Shown here one piece after another: positions 50,175 to 60,913 of a stretch of DNA of 64,000 nucleotides. A program made the translations under genes and the position numbers. The notes under the pieces were generated by a model. That model was not told the DNA's origin. It did no database searches and saw only the letters and a program-made list of their open reading frames with translations. Location: positions 15,143,549 to 15,207,548 of the forward strand of contig NC_062990.1 of NCBI RefSeq assembly GCF_023078275.1, read 5' to 3'. Each line of letters starts with the position of its first letter. Positions within the stretch are counted from its first letter, which is position 1. Source of the stretch: Leguminivora glycinivorella (lineage: Eukaryota; Arthropoda; Insecta; Lepidoptera; Tortricidae).

Positions 50175-50455
50175 TATAATATGTACATTTAAAATTAAAT
50201 ATACTTAATTTGTTTTTTATCATGCAGAAGCGTCTGCGAGCGATATTACATATTTTTAAATTAAAGGAAAAATGGAAAACTTCACACCTCCGGCAGGACT
50301 CGAACCTGCCACCTCTGGCCTTGCCGGGGCCATTCCGCTTCCAACTGCGCCTCGGTAAGATCTATTCTTACGGGTAGATATTTGCTATAACGTCACCCTA
50401 AGGCGGTTGAGAATTGAGGGAAGGCATGGATAAATTCGCACACATGCATTGTTTT
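50175..50455 (-). mobile_element. SINE-E
   Basis: GCGTCTGCGAGCGATATTAC, then on minus the B box GGTTCGAGTCCTGCC and GGAGGTGTGAA. The A-box side is degraded after CAACTGCGCC. It is followed by AGGCATGGATAAATTCGCAC, which also lies beside the copy at 29300. Confidence 0.7.
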
Positions 50456-51035
50456 CAATAGATTTGAGGTACGTTTTTTTCTTAGACTATCCGTCTATAC
50501 GGAGTTACAAATGTCTTTATCTGTATATATTTATTTATTCTTTATTGCACATAAAAAAATAAGTACAAATGGTGGACATAATGCCTTAAGGCATTCTCTA
50601 CCAGTCAACCACTGGGTCAAAAAGAAACATTTGGTACGTGCAGGCATCGTGACAGAAAACAATAATCAGATATCACTTTCTATTCTACTATTTACATATT
50701 AAAACTATTATCATTAAATACTATAATGAGGGGATGAACTTACACATATACTCTTTAAGATATACTTACATAAACAGCTACTTATATTATATACATAATA
50801 CCTACATGTACCTAACTATGAAACGTTAATCACTAGATAGATAAGTGCTTACGAACCATGTGTTTATTTACTTGGAGCTTGTCTAATATTTAGTATATAC
50901 GGAGTTATATTGTCTTTCGCGGTGACACCGAAAAGCTCTCTCCCCTTGACTTAATGAGGCAAAATGTTACCGGCCTACTTTAACCGTCAATAAGTTTGGA
51001 AAACGGGGATTTTTAAATCGTTTTCGTTCTGGACA
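50456..51035. other. Mixed LINE 3' UTR remnant and AT-rich DNA
   Basis: TTTATTCTTTATTGCACATA and GCATTCTCTACCAGTCAACC (50525-50615) form a minus-strand LINE 3' end. CTATCCGTCTATACGGAGTT at 50485 recurs inverted near 46350. No gene. Confidence 0.4.
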
Positions 51036-51041
51036 TTTTTA

Positions 51042-51710
51042 GGCCGTTTACACATTATCCGATCCGATATCGGATGTAGGAGGGATGTAAAATGTAAGAT
51101 TTATGCGCTTCCAGGTCTTTATTTATATATTTAATAGATCATTATTATTAAAAAACGATATAAAACGCAAAAATTGCGGATTTAATGCAGATGGCACTCT
51201 TCTACAACAGTTTTTGTCCGAGGCAGCATCGAACTGCCGATATCGGCAGGACGCTTCCGACATTTTTGGCATGCCGGACGCCAGCTGTCGGCCGATAATA
51301 TTTGTGTGTGCGCGTATATAATGTAGGTATACGTTTGTAGTAGTGTGGGTGACCAAAATGGCGTCTATTAAACAGCTGTTAATGATGCATTTCTGTTGAA
51401 AAAAAAGATTGTAATTCATCGGTCCGAATTGCGGATACAATTTTTTTCATCTTTTAGTAGATATAGTTAAATGTAAATTTATTTATTTTACCTGCCACTC
51501 TTGAGTATTTTTATGCTCGTTATTTTAATTTTACAATAAAATATTTGAAATATAAAACTTTAAAAAAATATTTTTTGATACAAAATCATATTTCATTGAT
51601 TTGGAACAATGCGTTTTATCGGACCGACATCCGACACTATCGGAAGCGTTTATCAGATGTAGGATGTCGGTCCGACATCCGATATCGGATCGGATAATGT
51701 GAAAACGGCC
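51042..51710. mobile_element. MITE-H2, long form (669 bp, TTA duplication)
   Basis: GGCCGTTTACACATTATCCG at left, CGGATAATGTGAAAACGGCC at right, TTA at 51039-51041 and 51711-51713. The core includes CTGCCGATATCGGCAGGACG and GCATGCCGGACGCCAGCTGT; no transposase frame. Confidence 0.8.
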
Positions 51711-51849
51711 TTAGAGTCAGGCTAGGATAACCGGAATAGATTTTGGCAGTCTCGACAGTGCTATATTATTTTATAAATGTCAGAATTCGATGTAAATATG
51801 AAGTTTCAACCCTGGGGTGCAAGGGCCATTAAAATCGTTGCGAAGTTAT

Positions 51850-52135
51850 CGTAGCCTTGACTTTGGCAGAGTATGATAATTAAGTATAAGGTACAGCGGG
51901 ACAAAAATCGATTGAGGGCAAATGTAACTGTTCCATTTTTTCCGTGTTTTACAATGTTTGCATTATTAAATAGAGTATCCACCATAATGGTAGGCGTGTT
52001 CAGTGGATACATGTAGAACTCAACATCATAGTGTAATAATGGAAAAAATGGATTAGTTATAATTGCCCCCCAGTCGAGATTTGGCCCGCTGTACCTTATA
52101 GTTAATTATCATACTCTACCAAAGTCAAGGCTACG
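51850..52135. mobile_element. Foldback element, arms about 75 bp
   Basis: CGTAGCCTTGACTTTGGCAG and AGTATGATAATTAAGTATAA with AGGTACAGCGGGAC recur inverted at the right end (TTATAGTTAATTATCATACT, CAAAGTCAAGGCTACG). Confidence 0.8.
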
Positions 52136-52367
52136 ACGTGCATAAAAAAGCCACTTTTTTTAAATTATATTTCACTATTAAATGTCAAAACAATCACTGA
52201 CATAATGAACTTTAGATATACCTCGTACTCAAATTTCAGAAAATGTTGTTTTCGAATAGAATGATGCACAGATAATCTATAGAATAACATGACTGTATCG
52301 TTTTCACATGATCACGTAAAAGTATACTTTAAAAAAAAAATTTGGGTCATAATAAAAGATGTATATA

Positions 52368-52710
52368 CAGGGTGTAAACCTAATACGGGCGAACCTCTTA
52401 ACGGTGGTGAGTATAGGACATAAAAAATGGAATTAGATAACTTTTACTTAAAATTGAAATATTTTTATTATCCATACAAAATAATTCGGCCCGCAACGTA
52501 ATGCAAACACACTCGCGTTAACCGCTCGTTGACAGTTGTCATTGATTGTCATCACAACCACGTTTACAGTACATTGCTGGTGGGAAATTTTTCAAAAATT
52601 CATTATGGGGTGAAAATTAAAAGTAACTCAAAAACACCTCTTAATTAATGATAACAATATTGAATTATATGCCTGGTTTCATTTATCGCCCCTATTAGGT
52701 TTACGCCCTG
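52368..52710. mobile_element. TA-flanked MITE (343 bp)
   Basis: CAGGGTGTAAACCTAATACG and, inverted, CAGGGCGTAAACCTAATAGG, with TA on both sides. The start word CAGGGTGTAA is shared with the element at 13239, but the interiors differ. Confidence 0.7.
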
Positions 52711-52886
52711 TATTTTATTTCGGTGAATTCAGTACGAGATTGAATCATATTATAAGACCGACTTTAAAAAAGGGCCTATTACGATAAATTACAAAAGTAT
52801 TTTGTAAACGGTAGGTAAGTTTTTTAGCAATAAAGATAACAAACAGAAATATTTTGGCCATTTTGTAGTTATGTGCACATTCCCTG
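52711..52886. other. No recognised feature
   Basis: Short AT-rich spacer. Confidence 0.4.
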
Positions 52887-52887
52887 T

Positions 52888-52970
52888 TGAACCCATACAC
52901 CACAGTCGGTTTTCACCCAAGGGATGAAAAGTAGTGGTGAAAATCTTAACCCGTCAACACACGGGGAATT
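52888..52970 (-). mobile_element. SINE-R 5' fragment
   Basis: CATACACCACAGTCGGTTTT to AACCCGTCAACACACGGGG; the 3' half is missing. Confidence 0.6.
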
Positions 52971-53242
52971 AAAATAAAACATATTCTGATTGTAAAGGTG
53001 CAGTAAAGTGGCGGGAATCAAAAAGCGACCAATTAAAAATAAATTACCGCGCCACTCGCGGAGCAAAGAGCAAAATTCAACGTGAAATATGCCGCTGAAT
53101 GCTGGAGTGTAGAAGGGTGTATCTGATATTTTTTAGATCATCAACAGGAGCGGCTCACTCCGCGATTCTTTCGCTGAGCTACAAGTACTTACATGCTGGC
53201 GGCCGCGCATTCGCGGCCCATTTAGGGTCCCCCACATCTAGC

Positions 53243-53352
53243 GTCTCGCGAGCGTAGCCGAGCGTCAGGCCAACTGTCTGGAAAAGTCTGTCGGCGCGAC
53301 GTCGACGCAGCGTCTTTTTCCATACAGTTGGCCCGACGCTACGCTCGCGAGA
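53243..53352. repeat. Hairpin element of 110 bp
   Basis: GTCTCGCGAGCGTAG, GCCAACTGTCTGGAAAA and the inverted TTTTTCCATACAGTTGGC, GACGCTACGCTCGCGAGA. The left arm has an 8-base repeat CCGAGCGT not matched at right. Confidence 0.7.
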
Positions 53353-53960
53353 TACTGGCTAAATCCATGTGTTATTTAATCAATTCATATCAAATTACGA
53401 TCCAACCTTTAAAATAATAAAATTGTGCTAAAATATTTATATTTTATACAATTGTTTGTTTACATTGTTGACAATATTGACGGCGATTTTATGTGTATGA
53501 TATTTTGTGATAATTTAATGTAGAATACACAGCAGGTTCAACATCAAATTTTACTAAATGGTTCCACCGAGGCTATTGTAGGTATACCTACTGACTGGAA
53601 CATCGGGACTTTGAACAGGTTTAGGCTTAAGTCAAAAATATTTATCAATAAATTACGATCCAAGTTTTTGGTACAATTAATCAGAATATATGTTATTCAA
53701 CTAATCAAATATTAATGGAAAATAATGTCATTTACGAAGTTTTAATGCCAAACAGCCGTCTCATGGAATTTTCCCGTTCTAATTTTAAAAGAGCGTGTAC
53801 TATTTGTGCCTAGGTGTCGAGTTCAGATAATTCATACTGCTTTTTACAATATACAAGTATGTTAAGAGAATTCTTGGGAAAGCCACATTGCGTTTAACAT
53901 TTGAAATAAAAACCACGCACACAATATAAGTAATGACATACATTCATAAATTCACACCTA
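53353..53960. other. No recognised feature
   Basis: AT-rich spacer, no supported frame or repeat. Confidence 0.4.
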
Positions 53961-53965
53961 TATTC

Positions 53966-54036
53966 CCTAGAAGAAAGGGGGTGGTGAAATTCCTAACCCG
54001 TCACCACAGTGAATGTCGTCGACTGTGGGATATGGG
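53966..54036. mobile_element. SINE-R scrap, two 5' ends in opposite direction
   Basis: GGGGGTGGTGAAATTCCTAA (minus) is followed at once by GTCGTCGACTGTGGGATATG (plus). Confidence 0.55.
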
Positions 54037-55051
54037 TTAAGACGATACAGAAGGGGTTAATTCTCCATACAAACGCTCTCGACTATTTCCTCCCCGGTTT
54101 TAGGGTTCCGTACCTCAAAGAGGAAAAACGGAACCCTTATAGGATCACTCGCGTGTCTGTCTGTCCCTCTGTCACAGCCGATTTCTCCGAAACTACTAGA
54201 CCGATTTACTTGAAATTTGGCACACGTATGTAAACAAGTGGCCCAAAGACGGACATGTAATATAATTAAATGAAATTAAACGAAATTTAATCATAGGGGC
54301 CACTTTTGGGGGTAAAATTGACAATTAAAAATCAAAGTTATTAGAACTATATTGTGTTACATATCAAATGAAAGAGCATTTTATAAGCATCTCAAATATA
54401 TTTTTTTTATAGTTTTTATTTTGGTAATTTAGAAGTAATTTAAGAAAATAAGCAAAAAATTACCATTCCCCCCTTATCTCCGAAACTACTTAGCGGAAAA
54501 TTTTCAAAAAAATACACGAGATAGCCCTCTACCTGTAGATTACAGGAAAACCTATTAGAAATCTACAGTCAAGCGTAAGTCGGACTTAAGAGAAAAAACT
54601 CAAATTGAGATTTTTCACTCACTGCCGCTGCAAGTACTTACTAAATGTTTTGAAATTTTGTAAGCGCCATGGACAGGTAGAAAGAAATTCATTTCTGTTT
54701 AGAAGTTGTTAAAAATTTTAAGCATTTGCCAAAATGACTTAAGTTCCTACTAAAAAAGAGGCGCTTACGACTGTTTAGAACTGCACTGACCATAATATTG
54801 CCCTAATAGGTCCAAAAAATGGTGTATATATACGAAAACAAAAAAATTGTGCCACCGACAACCAAAATCTGAAGTCTATTTGCTCTATCTCTTATAGTTT
54901 CCAAAATATACGCAAAATCTTTAAAGTACAAATCTAGTGTAGTCAGGCGCTCATGACCTTTTTGTATGGAAATGTCGAAATCCGACTCGCACTTTACCGA
55001 TTTTCATAGAAAGTTGTGTTTTATTATAGTTTTGAAGGAGGTTTCTTGTTT

Positions 55052-55184
55052 TTAACCACCAACGCAAAAATATTATAATAATAATAGGTTTGACGCTTGA
55101 CATTTCTGTCTGGCATCATATCTCCCGAACGAATCAATCGATTTTGATTTAGTTTTTAATGTTTAAGGTGAATTCGTCGAGAGT
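55052..55184 (+). repeat. Rep-A, diverged fragment
   Basis: TTAACCACCAACGCAAAAAT, GGTTTGACGCTTGACATTTC and CTCCCGAACGAATC, ending in a T tract where a LINE begins. Confidence 0.6.
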
Positions 55185-55510
55185 TTTTTTTTGTACCACG
55201 TAGGTGGCAAACATGCATACGGTCCGCCTGATGGAAAGCGGTGACTGTTACATATGGACGCCTGCCACTCAAGGAGTGGCACATGTGCGTTGCCGACTCG
55301 ACTCATTAGAAACTTGTACAAACCTGTACTTAGAAGGGGCCTGGGTGCCGACGACTGAAGGAAGGAGGGGGAAGGAAGGAAGGAGTACCGCACCCTCGTT
55401 GAGCTCTGGCTGCCTTACTCACCGGCAGGAACACAACAATGAGTAAAGTCTAGTGCTACTTGATTGCGGTCTTTTGTAAAGCGGAGGTATTAGACTCTGC
55501 TCTACCTTAG
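55185..55510 (-). pseudogene. Poly(A)-tailed LINE, 3' end
   Basis: T9 at left is the tail. Minus phase includes LYKFLMSRVGNAHVPLLEW. Plus words ACGTAGGTGGCAAACATGCA and CGCCTGATGGAAAGCGG match 15402-15455. A GGAAGGAAGGAAGGAG tract lies near 55372. Confidence 0.65.
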
Positions 55511-56077
55511 AGTATATTCAATTTAGTATTAGAGTTATCAGTCAAGAAATTTAAATGCAGCGCCATCTATTATTAGTTTCGACAACTTTTCATGTGACTT
55601 TCCATGCCTAAAGGTTCGCACAAGTCTCAAGTCGCGTAAATTACTTAGTAAATTTTGCCGAGAGACGGCGCTAAATACAATAATACTCATTAGAGTACCT
55701 ATACTTCTAGTCAAAGACATATATATTATATAACTCCGTATATACAGATAAAGTCTAAGAATAAAACGTACTTACCTCAGTACCACACAGAAGAAGGGCT
55801 CAGCTAGATGGCGCTAATATTAATATTAACACGCTTTTATTAGGTCGTCGTGTATGTAACTAACTATGTAATGGAATCTACGGAGGCTAATTTAACCATC
55901 TTCCAAGGATCGTAGCGTAATGATAATTGGCAGCTGTATGTAGTTCTGATGACAGTACAATAATATGGTACTGTTGAACTGATGTTAAGAGCATATAAAG
56001 GAGGGCAAAAGAAAGATCAACATAGTAGAGAATGCCTTAAAGCATAAGTCCGCCTTTTGTACTGCAAGATTTTCTTT
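55511..56077. other. No recognised feature
   Basis: AACTCCGTATATACAGATAA at 55731 matches the small repeat at 46350 and 50490. No gene. Confidence 0.4.
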
Positions 56078-56240
56078 TATCACTGCTTCCAGTAGTTCCA
56101 CAGGTGGTAAATGATCTTTATTACTAGATTCACCTACTTTTATCAATTTTAAAGCACTAGTGGATAAAATGCGTTTTTACCCGCTGGTATTAAAGGACAA
56201 AACACGTGTTTCCGAGCTAGTGAGGGGAAAAATTCAATGT
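56078..56240 (+). repeat. AGTGGTTC-family repeat, 3' fragment
   Basis: TTTATCACTGCTTCCAGTAG, TTCCACAGGTGGTAAATGAT, GTGGATAAAATGCGTTTTTA and ACACGTGTTTCCGAGCTAGT as in 58901 and 63025. Confidence 0.65.
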
Positions 56241-57225
56241 TGGCTGCTCGCGTGCGGTCCGTTTATTACTGTAGGTAAGAATTTAGAATGGCGTCATTTT
56301 GTGAACATCAAAGGAGTGAGCCTTCTGTACTTGTACTATTATACATATATTCTGTGACAAAACTAACAACATGTGTTCCAAGTACAACATTAGAAATGCC
56401 GGAAAGTTAGTAGGTATCGACCGTAAATTGGCGAAATCCAATTTACGGTCAAATTAACACATGTGATGGACTGCCGTCTATAATAAATTGCCGCAATATG
56501 TGGTTAAAGCGCCTAAGTGTGTCGAACTTTAAGTACCTATCGCTTAAAAAATTGGCTGGTCGAGCACCCGTTCTATACTTATGACAATTTTTTTATTACC
56601 TAATTAGATAAATATTTTTGTGCATTTTTTATGTGAATATTGCCTAACTTTTTGTAATTTCAATCTTCTGTCTATTTATTCTCTAAGTATTATTGTTGTA
56701 TGAATATTATTTTTTTAAATCAAATCTTGACGTGTAAAATTGCGTTGAATGAATAAATGAATATGAGTATGAGTAGTATGATTATTTTAACCATTGAAAG
56801 TTTGTACGGAACCCTCGGTGGGCGAGTCCGACTCGCACTTGGCCGGTTTTTTTTTGAAGATAGAGGACTGTTGATAATGGTGTGGTACCTATTCAAAATT
56901 GGTAACAATTAGCCAAAAAAAAAACAACAAAAGAGGTATTCAAAATTGGTAACAATTAGCCAAAGAAACTAAACGGTTTGACACAGATAATTTTATTGTT
57001 ATTAAGATTCGTTACGATTGATTGAGTTTTGGAGGAGGAAACAGGCGAGCGGAACCTCGATTTTAAAGATTTTTCCGCAATATCCTTTTAGTGTTTTTTT
57101 CTGAATGGACAATTTTTTTTTTGATAAATCTAGTTAATAACACTAGTATATTTTACTAAACTTCCCAAATTGAAAGGATGGCTCCTTTCCATTTTAGCGT
57201 TTTCGCTCCTGTAGCGTCTTAAATT

Positions 57226-57560
57226 GTGGCGTAGGCGAGAGGCTGGCAACCTGTCACTGCAATGTCGCAGTTTCGTTTTCTTTCAACCCCTTATTTGCCA
57301 AGAGTGGCACTGAACCTTGAGTATACTTATAGTTTCATGTGCTCTGCCTACCCCTTTATGTGATACAGGCGTGATTGTGTATATGTATTCCCAAGTGGTA
57401 AGCAGAGCACATGAAATAAAGCTGCTCAAGTTTTAGTGCCACCAGTGACAGGTTGCCAGCCCATCGCCCACACCACAATGGAAGCCATATCCCACAGTCG
57501 ACTTCTACGACACCCACGGGAGGAAAGAGGGTGGTGAAATTCTTACCCCGTCACCACATG
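57226..57560. mobile_element. SINE-R pair, tail to tail
   Basis: Plus copy GGCGTAGGCGAGAGGCTGGC to GGCGTGATTGTGTATATG (57226-57385), then a minus copy CCCAAGTGGTAAGCAGAGCA to GGTGAAATTCTTACCCCGTC (57388-57557). Confidence 0.7.
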
Positions 57561-57693
57561 AGACCATTTACAATGACTAAAATTATAATTATCCACTAAC
57601 CAGCTACTAACCATATTATGGAACCTGTTTTCTTCAATAAATTATTTTTTTAAATAATTGAATTCCACTTAAAACGTTCGACTTTAAAGCATA

Positions 57694-57942
57694 AATAAAT
57701 AATATTAGGGGACACCTTACACAGATCAACCTAGCCCCAAACTAAGCTAAGCTTGTACTATGGGTGCTAGGCGACGATATACTTACTTAAATAGAGAATT
57801 ACATACTTATATACATAGAAAACATCCATGACTCAGGAACAAATATCTGTGCTCATCACACAAATAAATGCCCTTACCGTGATTCGAACCCAGGACCGCG
57901 GCGTAGCACGCGCTATGCCAGACCGGACGTCAACGGCCGGAT
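57694..57942 (-). mobile_element. SINE-D
   Basis: ATTAGGGGACACCTTACACA to TATGCCAGACCGGACGTC. B box on minus GGTTCGAATCAC. Part of the head between GGCGTAGCACG and GACCGG is deleted. Confidence 0.8.
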
Positions 57943-58261
57943 GGCATAAGGACCCTTTTGTAAAAGAAATTCACAAATTAGCTTTAAGATTGTGAATTCC
58001 TTGACATTTTTCGTGAATTTTTCATGAGGATTTTCAACCGAATTTCAAATACGTCTTGTTACATTGTTAAATTCGAGGTGTATACTGTAAAAGCGGTTAT
58101 TTAAGCGAAGATTAAATTAAGAACGATTCTGTGTTTTGTGTGTTTTCGTTTAATTTTTAATGACTTTTTTTTTCTGGTTGTTATTTTGTAAAATTAAGAC
58201 AAATAAGCGGAGGTGATTGTATGTGATATGATGTGATATGACTTTCCATTTAATTTTATTT
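57943..58261. other. No recognised feature
   Basis: AT-rich spacer; the 78-codon minus frame from 58386 overlaps a LINE end and is not supported. Confidence 0.4.
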
Positions 58262-58392
58262 CCGAGCTCATATAACCCGGCAACCTTCAAATCAAGGGTG
58301 AACAGGCATCTTCTGGGCGAGCTCACTCCATCGTAGGCCACGTCTTTGCCTTTGGCTAGTCTGTGGTCAAGAGTAAGCTCATTCATAACTAA
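58262..58392 (+). pseudogene. LINE 3' end fragment
   Basis: Codons for TFKSRVNRHLLGELTPS precede a stop; then GGCCACGTCTTTGCCTTTGG and AGAGTAAGCTCATTCATAAC. Same family as 32719. Confidence 0.6.
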
Positions 58393-58900
58393 ACATTTTC
58401 TTTTTTCAGAAGTCTTCGTTCAATCCTGGCTTTTCTAGGTAAATAAGTATTTTGAAACTTTTGTACGGAGTATATATTTTACAGTAACTTTTATAGTGAA
58501 GGGAAACGTTATAAAGTGACCCACACACAAGTTCCCCAAACCAGTGTTTATTGTATAAATATGTTAAAATCATTACTAGAATTAGACAGAACTACTTAAG
58601 TACGTTATGGCATTTGTAAGTGCATTCTCTCAAAAATCACCAAATGTTATCTCCAAAAATGCTCAAAAGTTAAAAAGCAAAGCGATGCAAAAATATCTTA
58701 ACGTAAAACCAAAGTCGTTGCATTTCGAGCGAGTCAGCGGCGACGCTCATGAAATTCAAATTTGGAATTCGCGTTCGGTTTTTAAAGGATTACTGGTTGT
58801 CAAACTAATCCGTTGAATTCTTATTTTCTACAATTTTCTGTGGAAATGTTTGTCGTTTTTATAAAAAATGTGGTAAATTTGAAGTAGTATGAATTAACTT
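58393..58900. other. Spacer with an unexplained 69-codon frame
   Basis: The frame at 58607-58816 (MAFVSAFSQKSPNVISKNAQ, ... HFERVSGDAHEIQIW) has balanced composition but no recognised domain. Without homologues I do not call it a gene. Confidence 0.25.
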
Positions 58901-59333
58901 AAAATAGTTATTTGTTATACAAGGGGGCAAAGTTGTATTTTAACGCCGAGTGTGGAATTGAAAAACGAGCAAGTGAAAGGATTCTATAGTTGAACCACGA
59001 GCGAAGCGAGTGGTTCGAGAATAGAATCCTGAACTTGCGAGTTTTTTAACACACGAGGAGTTAAAATACATTTGCACCCGAGTGTAACACAAAACTTTTC
59101 CCCTCACTATAGCGAGGAAACTACAATGCAAAAAATGCGTTTATCACTGCTTCCAGTAGTTCCACAGGTGGTAAATCATCTTTATTACTAGATTCACCTA
59201 CTTTTATCAATTTTAAAGCAGTTAATGTGACTTTATTGAAGGTCAAATTACTTTACCCACTAGTGGATAAAATGCGTTTTTACCCGCTGGTATTAAAAGA
59301 CAAAACACGTGTTTCCGAGCTAGTGAGGGGAAA
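58901..59333 (+). repeat. AGTGGTTC-family repeat, sister subfamily
   Basis: ATAGTTATTTGTTATACAAG, GTATTTTAACGCCGAGTGTG, CCACGAGCGAAGCGAGTGGT, AACACAAAACTTTTCCCCTC, then GTGGATAAAATGCGTTTTTA and GTGTTTCCGAGCTAGTGAGG. Confidence 0.7.
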
Positions 59334-59581
59334 AATAAATAAATATTGGGGACACCTTACACAGAACTTAGCTCCAAACTGAGCAAAGCTTGTACTATGG
59401 GTGCTAAGCGACGATATGCATACTTAAATAGATAAATACATACTTATATACATAGAAAACATCCATCACTCAGGAACAAATATCTGTGCTCATCACACAA
59501 ATAAATGCCCTTACCGGGATTCGAACCCAGGACCGCGGCTTAGCAGGCAGGGTCACTACCGACTGAGCCAGACCGGTCGTC
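59334..59581 (-). mobile_element. SINE-D, full length
   Basis: AAATAAATATTGGGGACACC to GAGCCAGACCGGTCGTC. On minus the head is GACGACCGGTCTGGCTCAGT with B box GGTTCGAATCCCGG. The end joins the 58901 repeat directly. Confidence 0.85.
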
Positions 59582-59621
59582 ATTATATGTATTATTTGTA
59601 TAAAACCACGCCACGGCGCAC

Positions 59622-59745
59622 AAGACGGGTTAAGAATTTCACCACCCCTTGTGTCGTAGAAGTCGACTGTGGGATATGGGTTCAATTGTGGTGTGGGCAA
59701 TGCGCTAGCAACCTGTCTCTGCAATATCACAATGTCGGTGGACTG
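59622..59745 (+). mobile_element. SINE-R 5' fragment
   Basis: GACGGGTTAAGAATTTCACC, GTCGTAGAAGTCGACTGTGG, CTAGCAACCTGTCTCTGCAA. Confidence 0.65.
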
Positions 59746-60060
59746 CAGTCATGCAGCGACTGCATTGCAGCATCTCTTTAGTGTGATAAATATTATTTCA
59801 CTCGACCGGCGACCAAAGAATACAAACACTGCACTCACTCAAATCCCCGATTTTAAAAGCCACGTACGTACTTGCATTTTAAGCTGGCTACACACTCGGT
59901 CTTAAGCCAGTGCGAGCTAAGGATTTCTCTCGTTTAAGTTGTACTAACATTTTATACAAGAACAGAAAGTGACAGTTTCACTCAACACAAGAAAAATATA
60001 ATTTTTCATCACACCCGCACTTTAAATGTGCTATTGCACGCAGGCGGAGCGAGAGTTATA
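59746..60060. other. No recognised feature
   Basis: No supported frame or repeat. Confidence 0.4.
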
Positions 60061-60185
60061 GAATCAGAATCAGAATCAGAATCAGAATGCTTTATTTGTA
60101 AAACATAGGTACATAATTAGGTCTTAGGTCTATGAATGGTCTGAACAAACTATGTTTTGCCGGTTGGCATACAAATGTCTGAAAA
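60061..60185 (-). mobile_element. LINE 3' UTR with (ATTCTG)n tail
   Basis: AGAATCAGAATCAGAATCAG at left, then GCTTTATTTGTAAAACATAG and AATGTCTGAAAAATCG. Confidence 0.6.
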
Positions 60186-60535
60186 ATCGTTCTCCCAAAG
60201 GAATAATGAAATTTCTTGTACCGTTCTTAACTTTTTTACATCTATTTACATATTGTTTACATTGTGAGTGTGATGAAAAACATTGTGTGTAACTCGGGGA
60301 GTATGAATATTACAAACTCGAGTCTTTAAATCGCTCCGGCAAGCCGTCGCGATTTAACTTACTCTCGTTAGTAATATTCAACTTCCACCCCTTGTTGCAC
60401 AATGTAGGTACTATTATGGCGAATTCATATATTTGTTTTAACTTTATTTCCCTGTAATAATTGCACATGAGACGAATTTAATACTAGAGAGAATTCTCTA
60501 CCAGTTCACCTTTGAGCCAAACGTAGATCAAGCAG
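60186..60535. other. No recognised feature
   Basis: A LINE-end scrap AGAATTCTCTACCAGTTCAC at 60490; otherwise AT-rich. Confidence 0.4.
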
Positions 60536-60538
60536 TAA

Positions 60539-60680
60539 GTGCGTTTTCACATTATCCGATCCGATGTCGGATGTAGAACCGATATCCAATGCATATATTA
60601 AAAGCGTCATCTTTGATATTTGCCTTTGACATCCTTCCTACATCCGATCTGATATCGGATCGTATGTGAAAGAATACGCT
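60539..60680. mobile_element. MITE-H2 (142 bp)
   Basis: GTGCGTTTTCACATTATCCG to CGGATCGTATGTGAAAGAAT; TAA precedes and a near-TAA follows. Confidence 0.7.
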
Positions 60681-60913
60681 ATAAGACTAGTCAAATAAAT
60701 ATTTAAGTACGATATCACATTTAAATAAGTTGCTAACGTAACAGATCCTTCACTTGCCCGCAAAACGACAAATACCTACGCTATATTTAACTAATACTAA
60801 TAAGTTACTACGTAAAAGCCAGAAGAATAGTAGGTACGAGCCACGCGACTACACAGGCGGGCGCGTGGCGCCTCTCGGCCTCTTGTTCATTCGAAAGAAC
60901 GGCTAGCGTGTAG

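Larger units (their letters stand above)
54102..56855 (+). mobile_element. AGGGTTCCGTA element, 2.75-kb nested form
   Basis: Starts AGGGTTCCGTACCTCAAAGA and ends TACGGAACCCTCGGTGGGCG, CTCGCACTTGGCCGG and a T tract. Core of the family: CGAAACTACTAGACCGATTT and TTTGGCACACGTATGTAAAC. Between about 55.05 and 56.8 kb it contains Rep-A, LINE and 430-bp repeat fragments. No transposase or RT frame of its own. Confidence 0.6.
54037..57213 (+). repeat. Element L, third copy, split by a 2.75-kb insertion
   Basis: GTTAAGACGATACAGAAGGG to CTCGACTATTTCCTCCCCGG (54035-54101) is continued at 56856 by GAAGATAGAGGACTG, then ATTCAAAATTGGTAACAATT (itself duplicated) and on to GTTTTCGCTCCTGTAGCGTC at 57213. Confidence 0.7.

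Noticed and set aside
52368..52710. Same family as the 13239 element because both start CAGGGTGTAA
   Set aside because: Only the first 10 bases agree; interiors are different. The shared start may reflect the same transposase class but not one family.
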